Positions 15,356 to 22,534 are shown, numbered from the stretch's first letter. The stretch: DNA of 45,330 nucleotides from a virus (IMGVR_UViG_3300005529_000237:1-45330); one strand, 5' to 3'. Notes: generated from the letters alone by a model not told the origin. Numbers and translations: made by a program.

Positions 15356-16204
15356 ATGAGTGAAGATACCGTAAAAGAGACGCCGACGCAAGCAATTGAG
15401 TTGATTCAGTCGGGGACACTAACTCCGAAGCAGGATACCGAGCAATTCCTCGAACGGGCAAACCAGCACATTCAAAAGCGGCGGGGATTGGTTCGGCTGA
15501 TTGCTGCCAACGTGGACCCGAAAGACGTTGTGATCTACGGGAACACCCCGGAGAAGATGACGGTCCATTATGCCAAGAATGCGTGCAAGCAGATTTTGGG
15601 ATGGATCGAAGCCGATATCGCCGACCTCAAGATTACCGAGAGCCGCTACGACGGCAAGGAAGGCCCATACATCATCTTCGAGGCTCATGGGACGCTGATT
15701 CTTCCGGGCGGGCGCCGCATCTCCGTGGTTGGCTCGCGGGCGACCTATGACGACTTCTTTGGCAGGAATTATGGCAAAGAATTGCCTCTGGAAGAAGTGG
15801 ACATCCCTTCCGTGCGCCTCGCGGCCATCACGAACATGTGGAATCACGCGCTCGAAGATGCCGGCCTCAAGCCATCACTGGCCGAACTAAAAGAAGCCGG
15901 CTTAGACCTCTCGAAGGCCAGCTATGTCACCTTCAAGGAGAAAGACGGCCAGAAACCAGCGGCAACGTCTCAGAATAGCCAACAGGCCGCACAGGAAGGC
16001 TCAGGAGAGCGGCAGGGGAGTTGGGAGCCGTGCATATCGGAGGCTCAGGCAAAACGGCTCTACGCGATTGCCAAGGGCGTAGGCTGGAAAGATTCCGAAA
16101 TGAAAGAATATCTCAAGGCCAAGTACGGAATCGAACACAGCAAAGACATTCCGCGCTCGAAATACGAGGAGATTTGCAAGGCGTTCGAGGGCGGTGTCAA
16201 ATGA
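15356..16204 (+). CDS. Putative single-strand annealing/recombination protein, 282 aa
   Basis: ATG 15356, with GGAAAGG upstream. GTG 15347 is an alternative. The core has strand-turn features of phage annealing proteins: I-L-P-G-G-R-R-I-S-V-V-G near residue 120, then Y-D-D-F-F and V-D-I-P-S-V-R-L-A-A-I-T-N at about 155-170. A linker of Gln/Ser (about 205-225) leads to a C-terminal module (SEAQAKRLYAIAKGVGW ... YEEICKAF) that ends many phage recombinases. The next gene, overlapping by ATGA, is a Cas4/RecB-type exonuclease, the usual partner. The exact SSAP family (Rad52-like, Erf or RecT) cannot be set by eye. Confidence 0.55.
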   Translation: MSEDTVKETPTQAIELIQSGTLTPKQDTEQFLERANQHIQKRRGLVRLIAANVDPKDVVIYGNTPEKMTVHYAKNACKQILGWIEADIADLKITESRYDGKEGPYIIFEAHGTLILPGGRRISVVGSRATYDDFFGRNYGKELPLEEVDIPSVRLAAITNMWNHALEDAGLKPSLAELKEAGLDLSKASYVTFKEKDGQKPAATSQNSQQAAQEGSGERQGSWEPCISEAQAKRLYAIAKGVGWKDSEMKEYLKAKYGIEHSKDIPRSKYEEICKAFEGGVK

Positions 16205-17217
16205 CCGGGGAGCCGATCACGCCCCAACAGCTTGTCGCAGACTGGGAGAAATACAAACTCTCTCAGTCCCACGGCTCCAGCATGGCTACTGCCAACTGGG
16301 TCACGGCGCTGGCTCACAAATGCACTGCATACGCGATTTACAATCGAACGGTGCCTCCCGAGAAACGCCGCGCCATTGATAACGGTCTGGCAATGATCTT
16401 TTCCGAGGGCAATGACCAAGCGCGGATGGTCAAACGCGACCTGGAGGACATGGGCTATGAGATCGAAGGGCAGGAAGGGCAGATGTCGTGGCCGAAATAT
16501 CAGATTACCGGCCGCAAAGACTTTGCCATTCGCCGACGAGGCAGCCCGAGGATTCGCGTAGAAACCAAGTCCTGCAATCCCTACACCTGGGAAAAACTGT
16601 CGGATGTGGCCTCCATTCGCCATTCGCGCTCCGACTGGATTCAGAAGTGGGACAAGCAGGTATGCCTCTACATGGTCCTGCAATCGGTAGAGGTTTACTG
16701 GCTTCTGCTGAAGAACAAATCCACAGGGCGAATCAAGGTGATCGAATACCGGATGGATGATGAAGTGCTATCCATCGCGGAGAGAATGATTAGTAAAGCT
16801 GCAACGGTCAATCTTCATATTGAAATGGAGGAGCCTCCGGGGGAGACAGATAAGATCGCTGATCCCGACGTTTGCTGCGAATGTGAGATGTACAACGCCT
16901 GTCTGCCATCGCTGGACTTTGGCTCTGGCGCCCGAATCCTCACTGACGAGATGGCCGCAGAGCTTGTGGCTAAGGCCGATCGCTGGACAGAGATTCGGCT
17001 TATCGGCAAGGAATTCGAGGATCTGGACGCCGAAATCAAGGACCGTATTAAGTCTCTCGCCGGCGAAGAAGCAACCGATGTTGTCTTTAGCGATTGGGTG
17101 GCCCATCTCAACCGGATTCCGACGAAGAAGGGTACCCAAGTGCGCGTGACATTTCTAAAGACTGGCAAAGCGCCAGAAGCCGAGGCATTGCAAAAGACGA
17201 TTGGAGAATCCCTATGA
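16201..17217 (+). CDS. Cas4/RecB-like PD-(D/E)XK exonuclease with Cys cluster, 338 aa
   Basis: ATG 16201 overlaps the upstream stop. The nuclease core has G-R-K-D107 and, on the next strand, V-E121-T-K123, the D...ExK signature. One Cys at 41 and C225, C226, C228 and C234 near the C-terminus give the split four-Cys pattern of the iron-sulphur site of AddB/Cas4-type nucleases. Together with the putative annealing protein it would form an exonuclease-annealase pair for phage recombination or concatemer handling. About 100 residues of helix follow the Cys cluster, longer than minimal Cas4. Polarity of digestion is not predictable here. Confidence 0.75.
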   Translation: MTGEPITPQQLVADWEKYKLSQSHGSSMATANWVTALAHKCTAYAIYNRTVPPEKRRAIDNGLAMIFSEGNDQARMVKRDLEDMGYEIEGQEGQMSWPKYQITGRKDFAIRRRGSPRIRVETKSCNPYTWEKLSDVASIRHSRSDWIQKWDKQVCLYMVLQSVEVYWLLLKNKSTGRIKVIEYRMDDEVLSIAERMISKAATVNLHIEMEEPPGETDKIADPDVCCECEMYNACLPSLDFGSGARILTDEMAAELVAKADRWTEIRLIGKEFEDLDAEIKDRIKSLAGEEATDVVFSDWVAHLNRIPTKKGTQVRVTFLKTGKAPEAEALQKTIGESL

Positions 17218-18026
17218 GCGAACCTGTGGGAGGGAAGTATCCGAAGTTGCGCTATTTGATTCAAAATTTTCACCGCGACGTTTGCGATGAGGGGCCACTG
17301 GAATCATGTAAGGAATGTGCTTCAGCTAGGGAAGAACTAGCCGCAGCAGAACGACTCGCGCGAGACGTGGAAGAACGCATGGCCTGCGGGCACCGGAAGA
17401 TTGAGGAATACATGAATCTGGAAGCAGCACCGGCGAATACCGTTCCTTCTCATTACTGCCGCATCTGCCGTGAGATCGAGTCAGTGAAAGTAGACTGTTT
17501 GCTAGATGGTGCCGAAGAAAGTATCTTCCAATTGGCTGAGACCAGACTGAAAGAGCTACGGGAACCTGTGAATCGTGAAACCAACGCCAATGCCGAGGCG
17601 GGTAACTCAGAAGCATCGCAAGATGCCACGTCGGCACAGGTTCCCTCCAATTTATCTGAACTGCAAGCCGCCAGCTCGCTACCCACTCCCGCTGCGAATA
17701 CTAACGGGGTAGCTATTTTCCTCTTGCGTCGTGGAATTTTAGCCATGAATGGCAGTGCGCGGATCGGATGGGCCAACGACGTTCGTAAGTTCCTTGCCGC
17801 CCTATCCGCCCCAGCGCCTCAGCAGGGGAGCGGGGACGAAGCTATTGCAGCATCCCTTGCCCGCATAGTTTCACAGCATCAATTTTGGGACACCGATGAT
17901 CTGACTCAGTGTAGCTGTGGATCTAAATTCGAGAATGACGAAGACTACACCTTGCACATAAGTATGGTGATCCGTGCCGCCTTGTCCCGCGCCAGTGCGA
18001 AGGGGAGCGAAAGGGAGGGGAAATGA
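17214..18026 (+). CDS. Hypothetical Cys-containing protein, 270 aa
   Basis: Not recognised. ATG 17214 overlaps the previous stop. Residues 1-90 hold CDEGPLESCKEC, a Leu/Ala/Glu helix with heptads (REELAAAERLARDVEERM) and C-x-x-C-R-E (about 84). The middle (120-170) is Asn/Ala/Ser-rich linker, and the C-terminus has a C-S-C-G knuckle with a His-containing helix. Codons are less GC-biased than in the virion genes. Cys pairs suggest zinc sites at both ends. The next gene overlaps by ATGA. Confidence 0.6.
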   Translation: MSEPVGGKYPKLRYLIQNFHRDVCDEGPLESCKECASAREELAAAERLARDVEERMACGHRKIEEYMNLEAAPANTVPSHYCRICREIESVKVDCLLDGAEESIFQLAETRLKELREPVNRETNANAEAGNSEASQDATSAQVPSNLSELQAASSLPTPAANTNGVAIFLLRRGILAMNGSARIGWANDVRKFLAALSAPAPQQGSGDEAIAASLARIVSQHQFWDTDDLTQCSCGSKFENDEDYTLHISMVIRAALSRASAKGSEREGK

Positions 18027-18373
18027 AAAAGCGGGCATACCCTGCACTACACCGCCTGTTAGTGGCATTTGGAACTTATACGATTAGTTTTCGAGACGAA
18101 ATATATCGTGAAGCGGAGGCTGAACTGAAAGACGCGGAGCGAGTGTGCTATGAAAGTACGATGGATGCTGGTTCTGAGCGTCAATGCGAGCACGGTTATC
18201 TGCATGGCCTTGATTGTGCTAAGTGCCATCCATATTTGGATAACGGAAACAAATGTGAGCGATGTGGAAAAGGTGATGCATCGAAAAAGTTAATTTCCCA
18301 AATAGAAACAATGAAAGAGGAACTTGTATGCGACGCATGTGTAATGAAAGCTCTGAGAGTACCTACAAAGTGA
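18023..18373 (+). CDS. Hypothetical Cys/His-rich protein, 116 aa
   Basis: ATG 18023 is coupled by ATGA. The N-terminal half is basic then charged helix (FRDEIYREAEAELKDAERV). The C-terminal half has C-E-H-G-Y-L-H-G-L-D-C-A-K-C, C-E-R-C and C-D-A-C, enough ligands for two zinc sites. Not recognised. The base composition here is lower in GC than in the flanking recombination genes. Confidence 0.55.
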   Translation: MKKRAYPALHRLLVAFGTYTISFRDEIYREAEAELKDAERVCYESTMDAGSERQCEHGYLHGLDCAKCHPYLDNGNKCERCGKGDASKKLISQIETMKEELVCDACVMKALRVPTK

Positions 18374-18507
18374 TGAGCAGTTCGGAGCCCCTCCCTGCGG
18401 TGGATGTGGCAAAGGTGCGGAAGGATGTGGCAAAGAAACTAATGCTGCAATTCCAGCTACTTGTGTCTGACCCGATACCACACAAACAGTGGGATGACCT
18501 TTTATAG
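18373..18507 (+). CDS. Possible 44-aa protein
   Basis: ATG 18373 overlaps the previous TGA by one base (TGATG). A charged helix (VAKVRKDVAKKLMLQFQLL) ends with a Trp/Asp/Leu tail. No motif. It fills the space between two coupled genes, and the next start lies 2 bases after its stop. Confidence 0.45.
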   Translation: MSSSEPLPAVDVAKVRKDVAKKLMLQFQLLVSDPIPHKQWDDLL

Positions 18508-18509
18508 CG

Positions 18510-18626
18510 ATGGAAAGAACCTGGTTCAGCGAACAAATTGGAATGTGGTCAACCGACTTCATCGTAGAGAAGTTACGAGAACTAGCCGCCCGCAAGCCTG
18601 TAGCGCAGCCCACGGAGACGAAATGA
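18510..18626 (+). CDS. Possible 38-aa protein
   Basis: ATG 18510 follows the preceding TAG after two bases. It begins MERTWFSEQIGMW and continues as a basic helix. Its TGA overlaps the ATG of the DUF4031 gene. Not recognised, supported by spacing and coupling only. Confidence 0.4.
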   Translation: MERTWFSEQIGMWSTDFIVEKLRELAARKPVAQPTETK

Positions 18627-18901
18627 GCGTGTACGTTGACGACATGAAGGCCGTATACGGCCGGATGCGGATGTGCCATATGCTCGCAGATTCCACCGAG
18701 GAACTGTTAGCGATGGCGGACAAGATCGGCGTGCAACGTAAGTGGATTCAAAAGGCCGGGACGCGCCATGAGCACTTCGATATTTGCTTGTCAAAAAGGA
18801 AGTTGGCCGTGGAAGCGGGAGCTATCGAAATACCGATGAAGGATGTCTACCGCAGAATACTGGCGCAGCGGGCGGCGCAGCCCACAAAGGAGAGCGAATG
18901 A
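18623..18901 (+). CDS. DUF4031-type protein, 92 aa
   Basis: ATG 18623 is coupled by ATGA. The opening VYVDDM, then G-R-M-x-M-C-H-M-x-A-D, E-L-x-A-M-A-D-K-I-G-V, and H-E-H-F-D-I-C-L-S-K-R match the DUF4031 family. That family is widespread in phages and some bacteria, and its function is unestablished. Conserved Asp/His positions at the start and middle hint at metal binding, as inference. Confidence 0.75.
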   Translation: MSVYVDDMKAVYGRMRMCHMLADSTEELLAMADKIGVQRKWIQKAGTRHEHFDICLSKRKLAVEAGAIEIPMKDVYRRILAQRAAQPTKESE

Positions 18902-19095
18902 GACGAAAGCCGAAATTTAAGATTGGCGAGAAAGTGATGGTCAATCGGACGCGCCGCACGTTCACCATAACCGAAGTCATTCCGTCCAAAGTCAGCATAC
19001 TCAAATGGTGGTACAAAGATCGCCGTGGAAATATCGCAGCGGAACCGGCGCTTGCGGTGCGCCCCATCGCGCAGCCCGAAGGGAGTAAACAGTAA
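18898..19095 (+). CDS. Small basic protein, SH3-like strands, 65 aa
   Basis: ATG 18898 is coupled by ATGA. It reads FKIGEKVMVNRTRRTFTITEV, then a KWWYKDRRGN turn and short strands. This pattern of a G-E-K-V strand followed by T-F-T-I-x-E resembles small SH3-like or YodC-type modules. Function unknown. Its TAA overlaps the next ATG. Confidence 0.55.
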   Translation: MRRKPKFKIGEKVMVNRTRRTFTITEVIPSKVSILKWWYKDRRGNIAAEPALAVRPIAQPEGSKQ

Positions 19096-19337
19096 TGCGA
19101 AATTTCCTCATCGTTGCCGCCATTCTCGCCGCACTATTCCTCGGCTATCAACTCGGCAAACGATCCGCCGACAAATGGTACCAAGCGCATTCGCGCTGCG
19201 ATGATCCGGTCACCGCCGCTTCCACGGCGATCTGCGACTCCCCGTTTTATGAGCCGCTTGATGTATTTTTTCAGGACGGGAACAACTGTTTCAGATTCAC
19301 TCAAGGCAAGTGGAAGGAATTCACCTGCCCGAAATAA
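19095..19337 (+). CDS. Membrane-anchored or exported small protein, 80 aa
   Basis: ATG 19095 overlaps the previous stop (TAATG). Residues 3-19 (NFLIVAAILAALFLGYQ) are an uncleaved anchor or signal, followed by a domain with four Cys (RCDD, ICDS, NCFRF, TCPK) and several aromatics. An even Cys number after an export signal suggests disulfides in the periplasm. It could alter the envelope, for instance in superinfection exclusion, which is inference. Confidence 0.6.
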   Translation: MRNFLIVAAILAALFLGYQLGKRSADKWYQAHSRCDDPVTAASTAICDSPFYEPLDVFFQDGNNCFRFTQGKWKEFTCPK

Positions 19338-19353
19338 TCACAGAGGAGCGGCC

Positions 19354-19539
19354 ATGAAATATACCGTCACAATCTACCCGCCAAGAAGTGAAGCGAGCGC
19401 GGGCGTTGGCATCACGTTCGAGCACTGTACTCAGCAGAGACTTCGGGGCTACGGCGATACTCTAGAATTTGTCGATGCGGAAGGCGTCTGGCACAGCGTA
19501 GGCTTCATGGGCTTTCACGTCACCCAGGAAAAAGAATGA
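19354..19539 (+). CDS. Small hypothetical protein, 61 aa
   Basis: ATG 19354 has GAGGAG nine bases upstream. It is beta-rich (KYTVTIYPP, VGITFEHC, LRGYGDTLEFVDAEGVWHSV). The final V-W-H-S-V-G-F-M-G-F-H-V resembles small phage beta proteins. Function unknown. The next ATG overlaps its stop. Confidence 0.55.
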   Translation: MKYTVTIYPPRSEASAGVGITFEHCTQQRLRGYGDTLEFVDAEGVWHSVGFMGFHVTQEKE

Positions 19540-19787
19540 GCGCGCAACGAATACCTGGGGCGCGACGCCTCACGCAATGCGACTGGCCGGGGTGCGGGAA
19601 TACAGGAACGGATATGGAGGAGTTTAATTCTCTCCCCGTGAAAGGGGAAAATTGGTGGCGAGCGGTAGTAGCAGGATATATTCCCCTACTCGGCCTGCTC
19701 GCACTTGTCAAACGACATTTCTGCCACGAGCACGCCGACCTGGCGCGGCAGATATTTGGAGAGAGAAGATGGCCGATAAACGCCTAA
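19536..19787 (+). CDS. Small membrane-associated Cys/His protein, 83 aa
   Basis: ATG 19536 is coupled by ATGA. It has CDWPGC at about residues 15-20, a hydrophobic stretch (VVAGYIPLLGLLALV, about 44-58) and C-H-E-H-A-D-L-A at about 63-70. The Cys2...Cys-His pattern around a membrane-like segment is unusual. Not recognised. The following membrane peptide starts inside its end. Confidence 0.5.
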   Translation: MSAQRIPGARRLTQCDWPGCGNTGTDMEEFNSLPVKGENWWRAVVAGYIPLLGLLALVKRHFCHEHADLARQIFGERRWPINA

Positions 19788-19864
19788 TGCTGTACCTGCT
19801 GCTCTACATCGTTGTGGTAACCGCGGCGTGGCTGTGCTTCGTGCCGGGGTGGGTTAATCAGTGA
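19769..19864 (+). CDS. 31-aa single-span membrane peptide
   Basis: ATG 19769 has GAGAGAAG just upstream. A short basic start (MADKR) is followed by one span (LYLLLYIVVVTAAWLCFV) and a short exterior end. It overlaps the upstream gene by 19 bases, and the methyltransferase GTG overlaps its stop. Function unknown. Confidence 0.5.
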   Translation: MADKRLMLYLLLYIVVVTAAWLCFVPGWVNQ

Positions 19865-20514
19865 GGATGCTAGACCTATTTTGCGGCCGCTGGGGCTGGA
19901 GTCGCGCATTCGCGGCGAGGGGATGGGAATGTGTTGGTGTGGACCTGACCGAACCGCCAGAAATTCCGGCGAACTGCAAATACATCCACTCAGACATTAT
20001 GGAGATTCATGTTCGCTGGGATGAAACGCCGTGGCTAAAGGGATTCGACTTTATCTGTGCCTCTTCTCCCTGCGAGGAGTTCTCGGTGCATGGTATGAAG
20101 CACTTTCACCCGAATCCGAAGTACCCGGAGAATGGCATTCGGTTATTCAACCACACACGCTCTATCTGCGAGGCTAGCGGCGTTCCTTACGTGATGGAGA
20201 ATGTGCGGCCTGCTCAAAAGTTTGTCGGGCGAGCGCAGAATCATTGCGGTCCATTCTATTTGTGGGGTTCTGGAGTCCCACCACTCATGCCACAAGGAAT
20301 TATCAAGGGCATGACGCGGGAAGCGATGGGTTTTCGAGAATTCAAGGGTTCCCCGGTGTGGAATCGAAAGCACCCGCTTATCAGCAGCGGAAGTAAAAGC
20401 AAAGATCGCAAAGAAATGACGGCGCAGAACGCGACCATTCCTCCAGAGCTATCATCGTGTGTTGCCACCTACGCAGAGCGCATCTGCGAATCTTCCACAA
20501 AGGTGAATCAGTGA
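19861..20514 (+). CDS. C5-cytosine DNA methyltransferase-like protein, 217 aa
   Basis: GTG 19861 overlaps the previous stop. ATG 19867 is an alternative. Motif I (MLDLFCGRWGWS, 3-14) binds SAM. Motif IV is S-S-P70-C71-E-E-F-S with catalytic C71. Motif VI is M-E113-N-V-R. At 217 aa it is short for a Dcm-type enzyme, and the target-recognition domain is small or missing, as in several phage orphan methyltransferases. It may protect phage DNA from restriction or alter host sites. No cognate endonuclease is adjacent. Confidence 0.75.
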   Translation: MRMLDLFCGRWGWSRAFAARGWECVGVDLTEPPEIPANCKYIHSDIMEIHVRWDETPWLKGFDFICASSPCEEFSVHGMKHFHPNPKYPENGIRLFNHTRSICEASGVPYVMENVRPAQKFVGRAQNHCGPFYLWGSGVPPLMPQGIIKGMTREAMGFREFKGSPVWNRKHPLISSGSKSKDRKEMTAQNATIPPELSSCVATYAERICESSTKVNQ

Positions 20515-20768
20515 GCGAAACTCGTTGGCAGCCTGCCCGCTTGCGCCATCCCGACAATTGGTGTTCCCTACACCAAGTCGCAGAATTTGAGCGCACGAAA
20601 GCAGAAAAATCCGCTGGAATGATAGTTAAAGTTCAGCCAGCACCAGGTGTGAAGCTGATCAGTAAACTGGATCAACACATTTCTTTCGATGGAAACTGTA
20701 CCCCACTTAGGATCGAGTATGAAGGTGAGATCTTTGGAGTGTATTCCTGTCAAGTTGACATCGACTAA
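20511..20768 (+). CDS. Hypothetical protein, 85 aa
   Basis: GTG 20511 overlaps the methyltransferase stop. Two Cys (WCSLH, NCTPL) and beta-rich C-terminal strands (LRIEYEGEIFGVYSCQVDID). Not recognised. It is the last gene before the second promoter. Confidence 0.5.
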   Translation: MSETRWQPARLRHPDNWCSLHQVAEFERTKAEKSAGMIVKVQPAPGVKLISKLDQHISFDGNCTPLRIEYEGEIFGVYSCQVDID

Positions 20769-20817
20769 ATTCCACAAAGATTTGCACAATGAGTAATACA
20801 GTTTTCCCTTATTCCTC

Positions 20818-20846
20818 TTGACGCAATACATGGTTCGCTGTATAGT
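20818..20846 (+). promoter_or_regulatory. Sigma70-type promoter for the replication gene
   Basis: TTGACG (20818-20823), a 17-bp spacer and TATAGT (20841-20846). The -35 is identical to that of the early promoter at 14055. A short dyad ATACA/TGTAT (20826-20830, 20839-20843) lies between the boxes, and TACGG, a half-site of the 14066 dyad, starts at 20846. It is the only promoter-like sequence in the 144-base gap 20769-20912. Confidence 0.75.
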
Positions 20847-20861
20847 ACGGCTCGCGTTCTT

Positions 20862-20900
20862 GGGAGCTGGGCGGCTGCGCAACCAGTTGCTACGGCTCCC
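20862..20900 (+). promoter_or_regulatory. Structured 5' leader of the replication gene
   Basis: GGGAGC (20862-20867) pairs with GCTCCC (20895-20900), and inner bases CTGG/CCAG can pair as well. The element lies between the promoter and TTG 20913. It may regulate translation of the replication protein. No known riboswitch class is recognised. Confidence 0.35.
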
Positions 20901-20912
20901 CGGAATCACCTG

Positions 20913-21572
20913 TTGCGAGGTGTTCTTACGTCCTCCTATTCTGGCTTCGCAAAACTCCGACGCGGGATAATCGAACACCTAATTGACGGTAGAATCACGG
21001 CTCAAGAATATGCTGCCTATGTGCTAATGATCCAGTTGGCCGATCACCGTTCCGGCTTCTGGAAAGGATCAGCCCGGGCACTGGCCGCGATCCTGCATAT
21101 CCGCAAGACGACCTCTGAACGCCTTGTAAATTCCCTGTCGCAAAAGAAGTATATTGAGCCTCATTTCACCCGGGGTCATCACGGAAACTACCCCATTAGA
21201 GTCTGCAAATACTTCCCAAAAGTGCCACTCCCAAATGAACCCACTATCAGTCAAGTGCCACTCCCAAATGAACCCACTCTGGTAAAAGTGGGTTCAAACC
21301 GGAGCGGTGAACAAGAAGTAATACAAGAAACAAAGAGACAAGAAGGGACAAAGGCATTTTTACCTTATGTGATTCCAATTCAAAAGACGGAGAAAAAACA
21401 TATGTTTGATAACGCGCAGCCAAAGACGGGATACAAGGAATTCGTGGCCCTACGTGACGCGGGCAAGGTCCCAGAAGAAATCACATGGGCCAAATGGAAA
21501 GGAATGACTCAGGACGAGAGGAATCAGGTAATCAGCCCGGGATGGGCAGAAGTTGAGGCGAAAGCCCTGTGA
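20913..21572 (+). CDS. Winged-helix replication initiator-like protein, 219 aa
   Basis: Start taken at TTG 20913, with weak GGA upstream. Residues about 15-100 form a winged helix: IEHLIDGRITAQEYAAYVLM, then helices with W-K-G-S-A-R-A-L-A-A-I-L-H-I-R-K-T-T-S-E-R (recognition helix) and a basic wing. This is the layout of phage replisome-organiser N-terminal domains. Residues 104-125 repeat VPLPNEPTISQ / VPLPNEPTLVK, encoded by iteron-like DNA. The C-terminal part (155-219) may contact host helicase or loader, as lambda O does. It is directly downstream of its own promoter, and no other replication enzyme is encoded. Confidence 0.6.
   Translation: MRGVLTSSYSGFAKLRRGIIEHLIDGRITAQEYAAYVLMIQLADHRSGFWKGSARALAAILHIRKTTSERLVNSLSQKKYIEPHFTRGHHGNYPIRVCKYFPKVPLPNEPTISQVPLPNEPTLVKVGSNRSGEQEVIQETKRQEGTKAFLPYVIPIQKTEKKHMFDNAQPKTGYKEFVALRDAGKVPEEITWAKWKGMTQDERNQVISPGWAEVEAKAL
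21220..21278 (+). repeat. Two 26-bp iteron-like direct repeats inside the replication gene
   Basis: The 26-bp unit at 21220-21245 is repeated exactly at 21253-21278, with a period of 33 bp (11 codons). The units begin AAGTGCCACTCCC and end TGAACCCACT. Exact repetition at the DNA level, including third codon positions, points to DNA function as well as protein repetition. Confidence 0.85.
21269..21415. other. Candidate replication origin: inverted repeat plus AT-rich tract
   Basis: TGAACCCACT (21269-21278) is matched by its exact reverse complement AGTGGGTTCA (21287-21296). After it comes about 115 bases rich in A and T, with long purine runs, which contrasts with the GC-rich genome. Iterons, dyad and an AT-rich unwinding tract inside the initiator gene follow the lambda-O model. 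This is inference from layout. Confidence 0.5.
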
Positions 21573-21597
21573 AGGCGAAATATCATGGGGGTGTGAA

Positions 21598-22116
21598 TTG
21601 AGCACGGTCAACCACAAGCCAAAAATCAAAGACGTGGATCTGCTGATGCACGACCATTTGTGCCTAGTATTCTGGGACGAAGAAATAGAGGCTGAGTATC
21701 GGGTTGATCCAGAGCGCAAGTTTAGATTCGATTTCGCTCTTCCGAGGCTAATGCTTGCGATAGAAATTGAGGGCGGCGTCTGGACCCGTGGAAGGCACAC
21801 AAGGGGACAAGGATTCCTGCAGGACATGTTCAAGTACAATTTGGCCGCCGTTCGCTGTTGGAGTTTGTTGCGATTTACGCCGGATCAAGTGAGGCGGGCT
21901 GAGGACGTAGAGATACTGCGGGCGTGGCGGCTATACCGAGAGATTTCTGCAAGCGAGCAATTCCGTGCGCATGTTTCCGCATTACCCACCAACGATTACG
22001 ACCAAGTTTCTTTGAAACAATCGCTTCTGAGAAAGATTCATTCCCGTCCAGTCCGTACAGCAGGGAAAGCACCGTCCGCTCGGTCGAAGGAAGTGAATCA
22101 AGGTGCCGCGAAATGA
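21598..22116 (+). CDS. DUF559/Vsr-like PD-(D/E)XK nuclease, 172 aa
   Basis: Start taken at TTG 21598 with GGGGG upstream. TTG 21553 would overlap the previous gene. The core reads F-R-F-D45-F-A-L-P, then A-I-E56-I-E58-G-G-V-W, G-R-H-T-R-G-Q-G-F and D-M-F-K-Y-N-L, ending L-L-R-F-T-P-D-Q-V, the layout of Vsr/DUF559-type nucleases often found in phages. It probably nicks or cuts branched or mismatched DNA, though the substrate is not shown. From about residue 93 onwards the gene overlaps, antisense, the sigma-factor gene for 242 bp, so the C-terminal tail of about 70 residues is constrained by another protein. Confidence 0.7.
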   Translation: MSTVNHKPKIKDVDLLMHDHLCLVFWDEEIEAEYRVDPERKFRFDFALPRLMLAIEIEGGVWTRGRHTRGQGFLQDMFKYNLAAVRCWSLLRFTPDQVRRAEDVEILRAWRLYREISASEQFRAHVSALPTNDYDQVSLKQSLLRKIHSRPVRTAGKAPSARSKEVNQGAAK

Positions 22117-22534
22117 AGCCAACGTCCACATGCACCAAATTCGGTGGCGCTGTAGATGGTTCGTTCCAGCAGGTACCTTTGTCCATATCAATTCCCGAAA
22201 GCGTCCAGTGCTCACCTTCAAAGTCACCTCTGAATGTCTCTCTATTTTCGCGCATAAGCCCTGCGGCCATTTCCACTTTGCTTTTCGTGATTCGCTTCAT
22301 CACGTCGAGCGTTTTGGTGCGGATCACCACGTTCATACCGGGGCCATTGCGATACGACGGCGCGGCCTTGCAGATTTCGGCGAAGACCGATTGCAGAGCG
22401 TCATCGTATTGCTCACGCGAGAGGCCGAACATGCGCGCATATCGCCGCACAAAGAATTTTGCAAGATTGCCGTACTGGAGTAGTATTCGCTCGTTGCTGC
22501 GCTTGAGTTTGTGGCCGTATAGACCTTTTGGCAT
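21875..22534 (-). CDS. Phage RNA polymerase sigma factor (sigma70/ECF type), 219 aa
   Basis: Start taken at ATG 22534. GTG 22549 would add five residues. No clear ribosome site is seen for either. Residues about 20-85 fit region 2: a helix with YARMFGLSREQYDDALQSVF for core binding, then VVIRTKTLDVMKRI. Residues about 143-200 fit region 4: LDSLPSTERTVLSLLYGL followed by the helix-turn-helix SEAIVSKKLGRNRWWVMRKH. A sigma factor would redirect host RNA polymerase, most likely to late genes. It is the only single gene on the minus strand in the right two thirds of the genome, convergent with and antisense to the nuclease gene over 242 bp. Confidence 0.75.
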   Translation of the reverse strand: MPKGLYGHKLKRSNERILLQYGNLAKFFVRRYARMFGLSREQYDDALQSVFAEICKAAPSYRNGPGMNVVIRTKTLDVMKRITKSKVEMAAGLMRENRETFRGDFEGEHWTLSGIDMDKGTCWNEPSTAPPNLVHVDVGFISRHLDSLPSTERTVLSLLYGLDGNESFSEAIVSKKLGRNRWWVMRKHAHGIARLQKSLGIAATPAVSLRPQPASLDPA

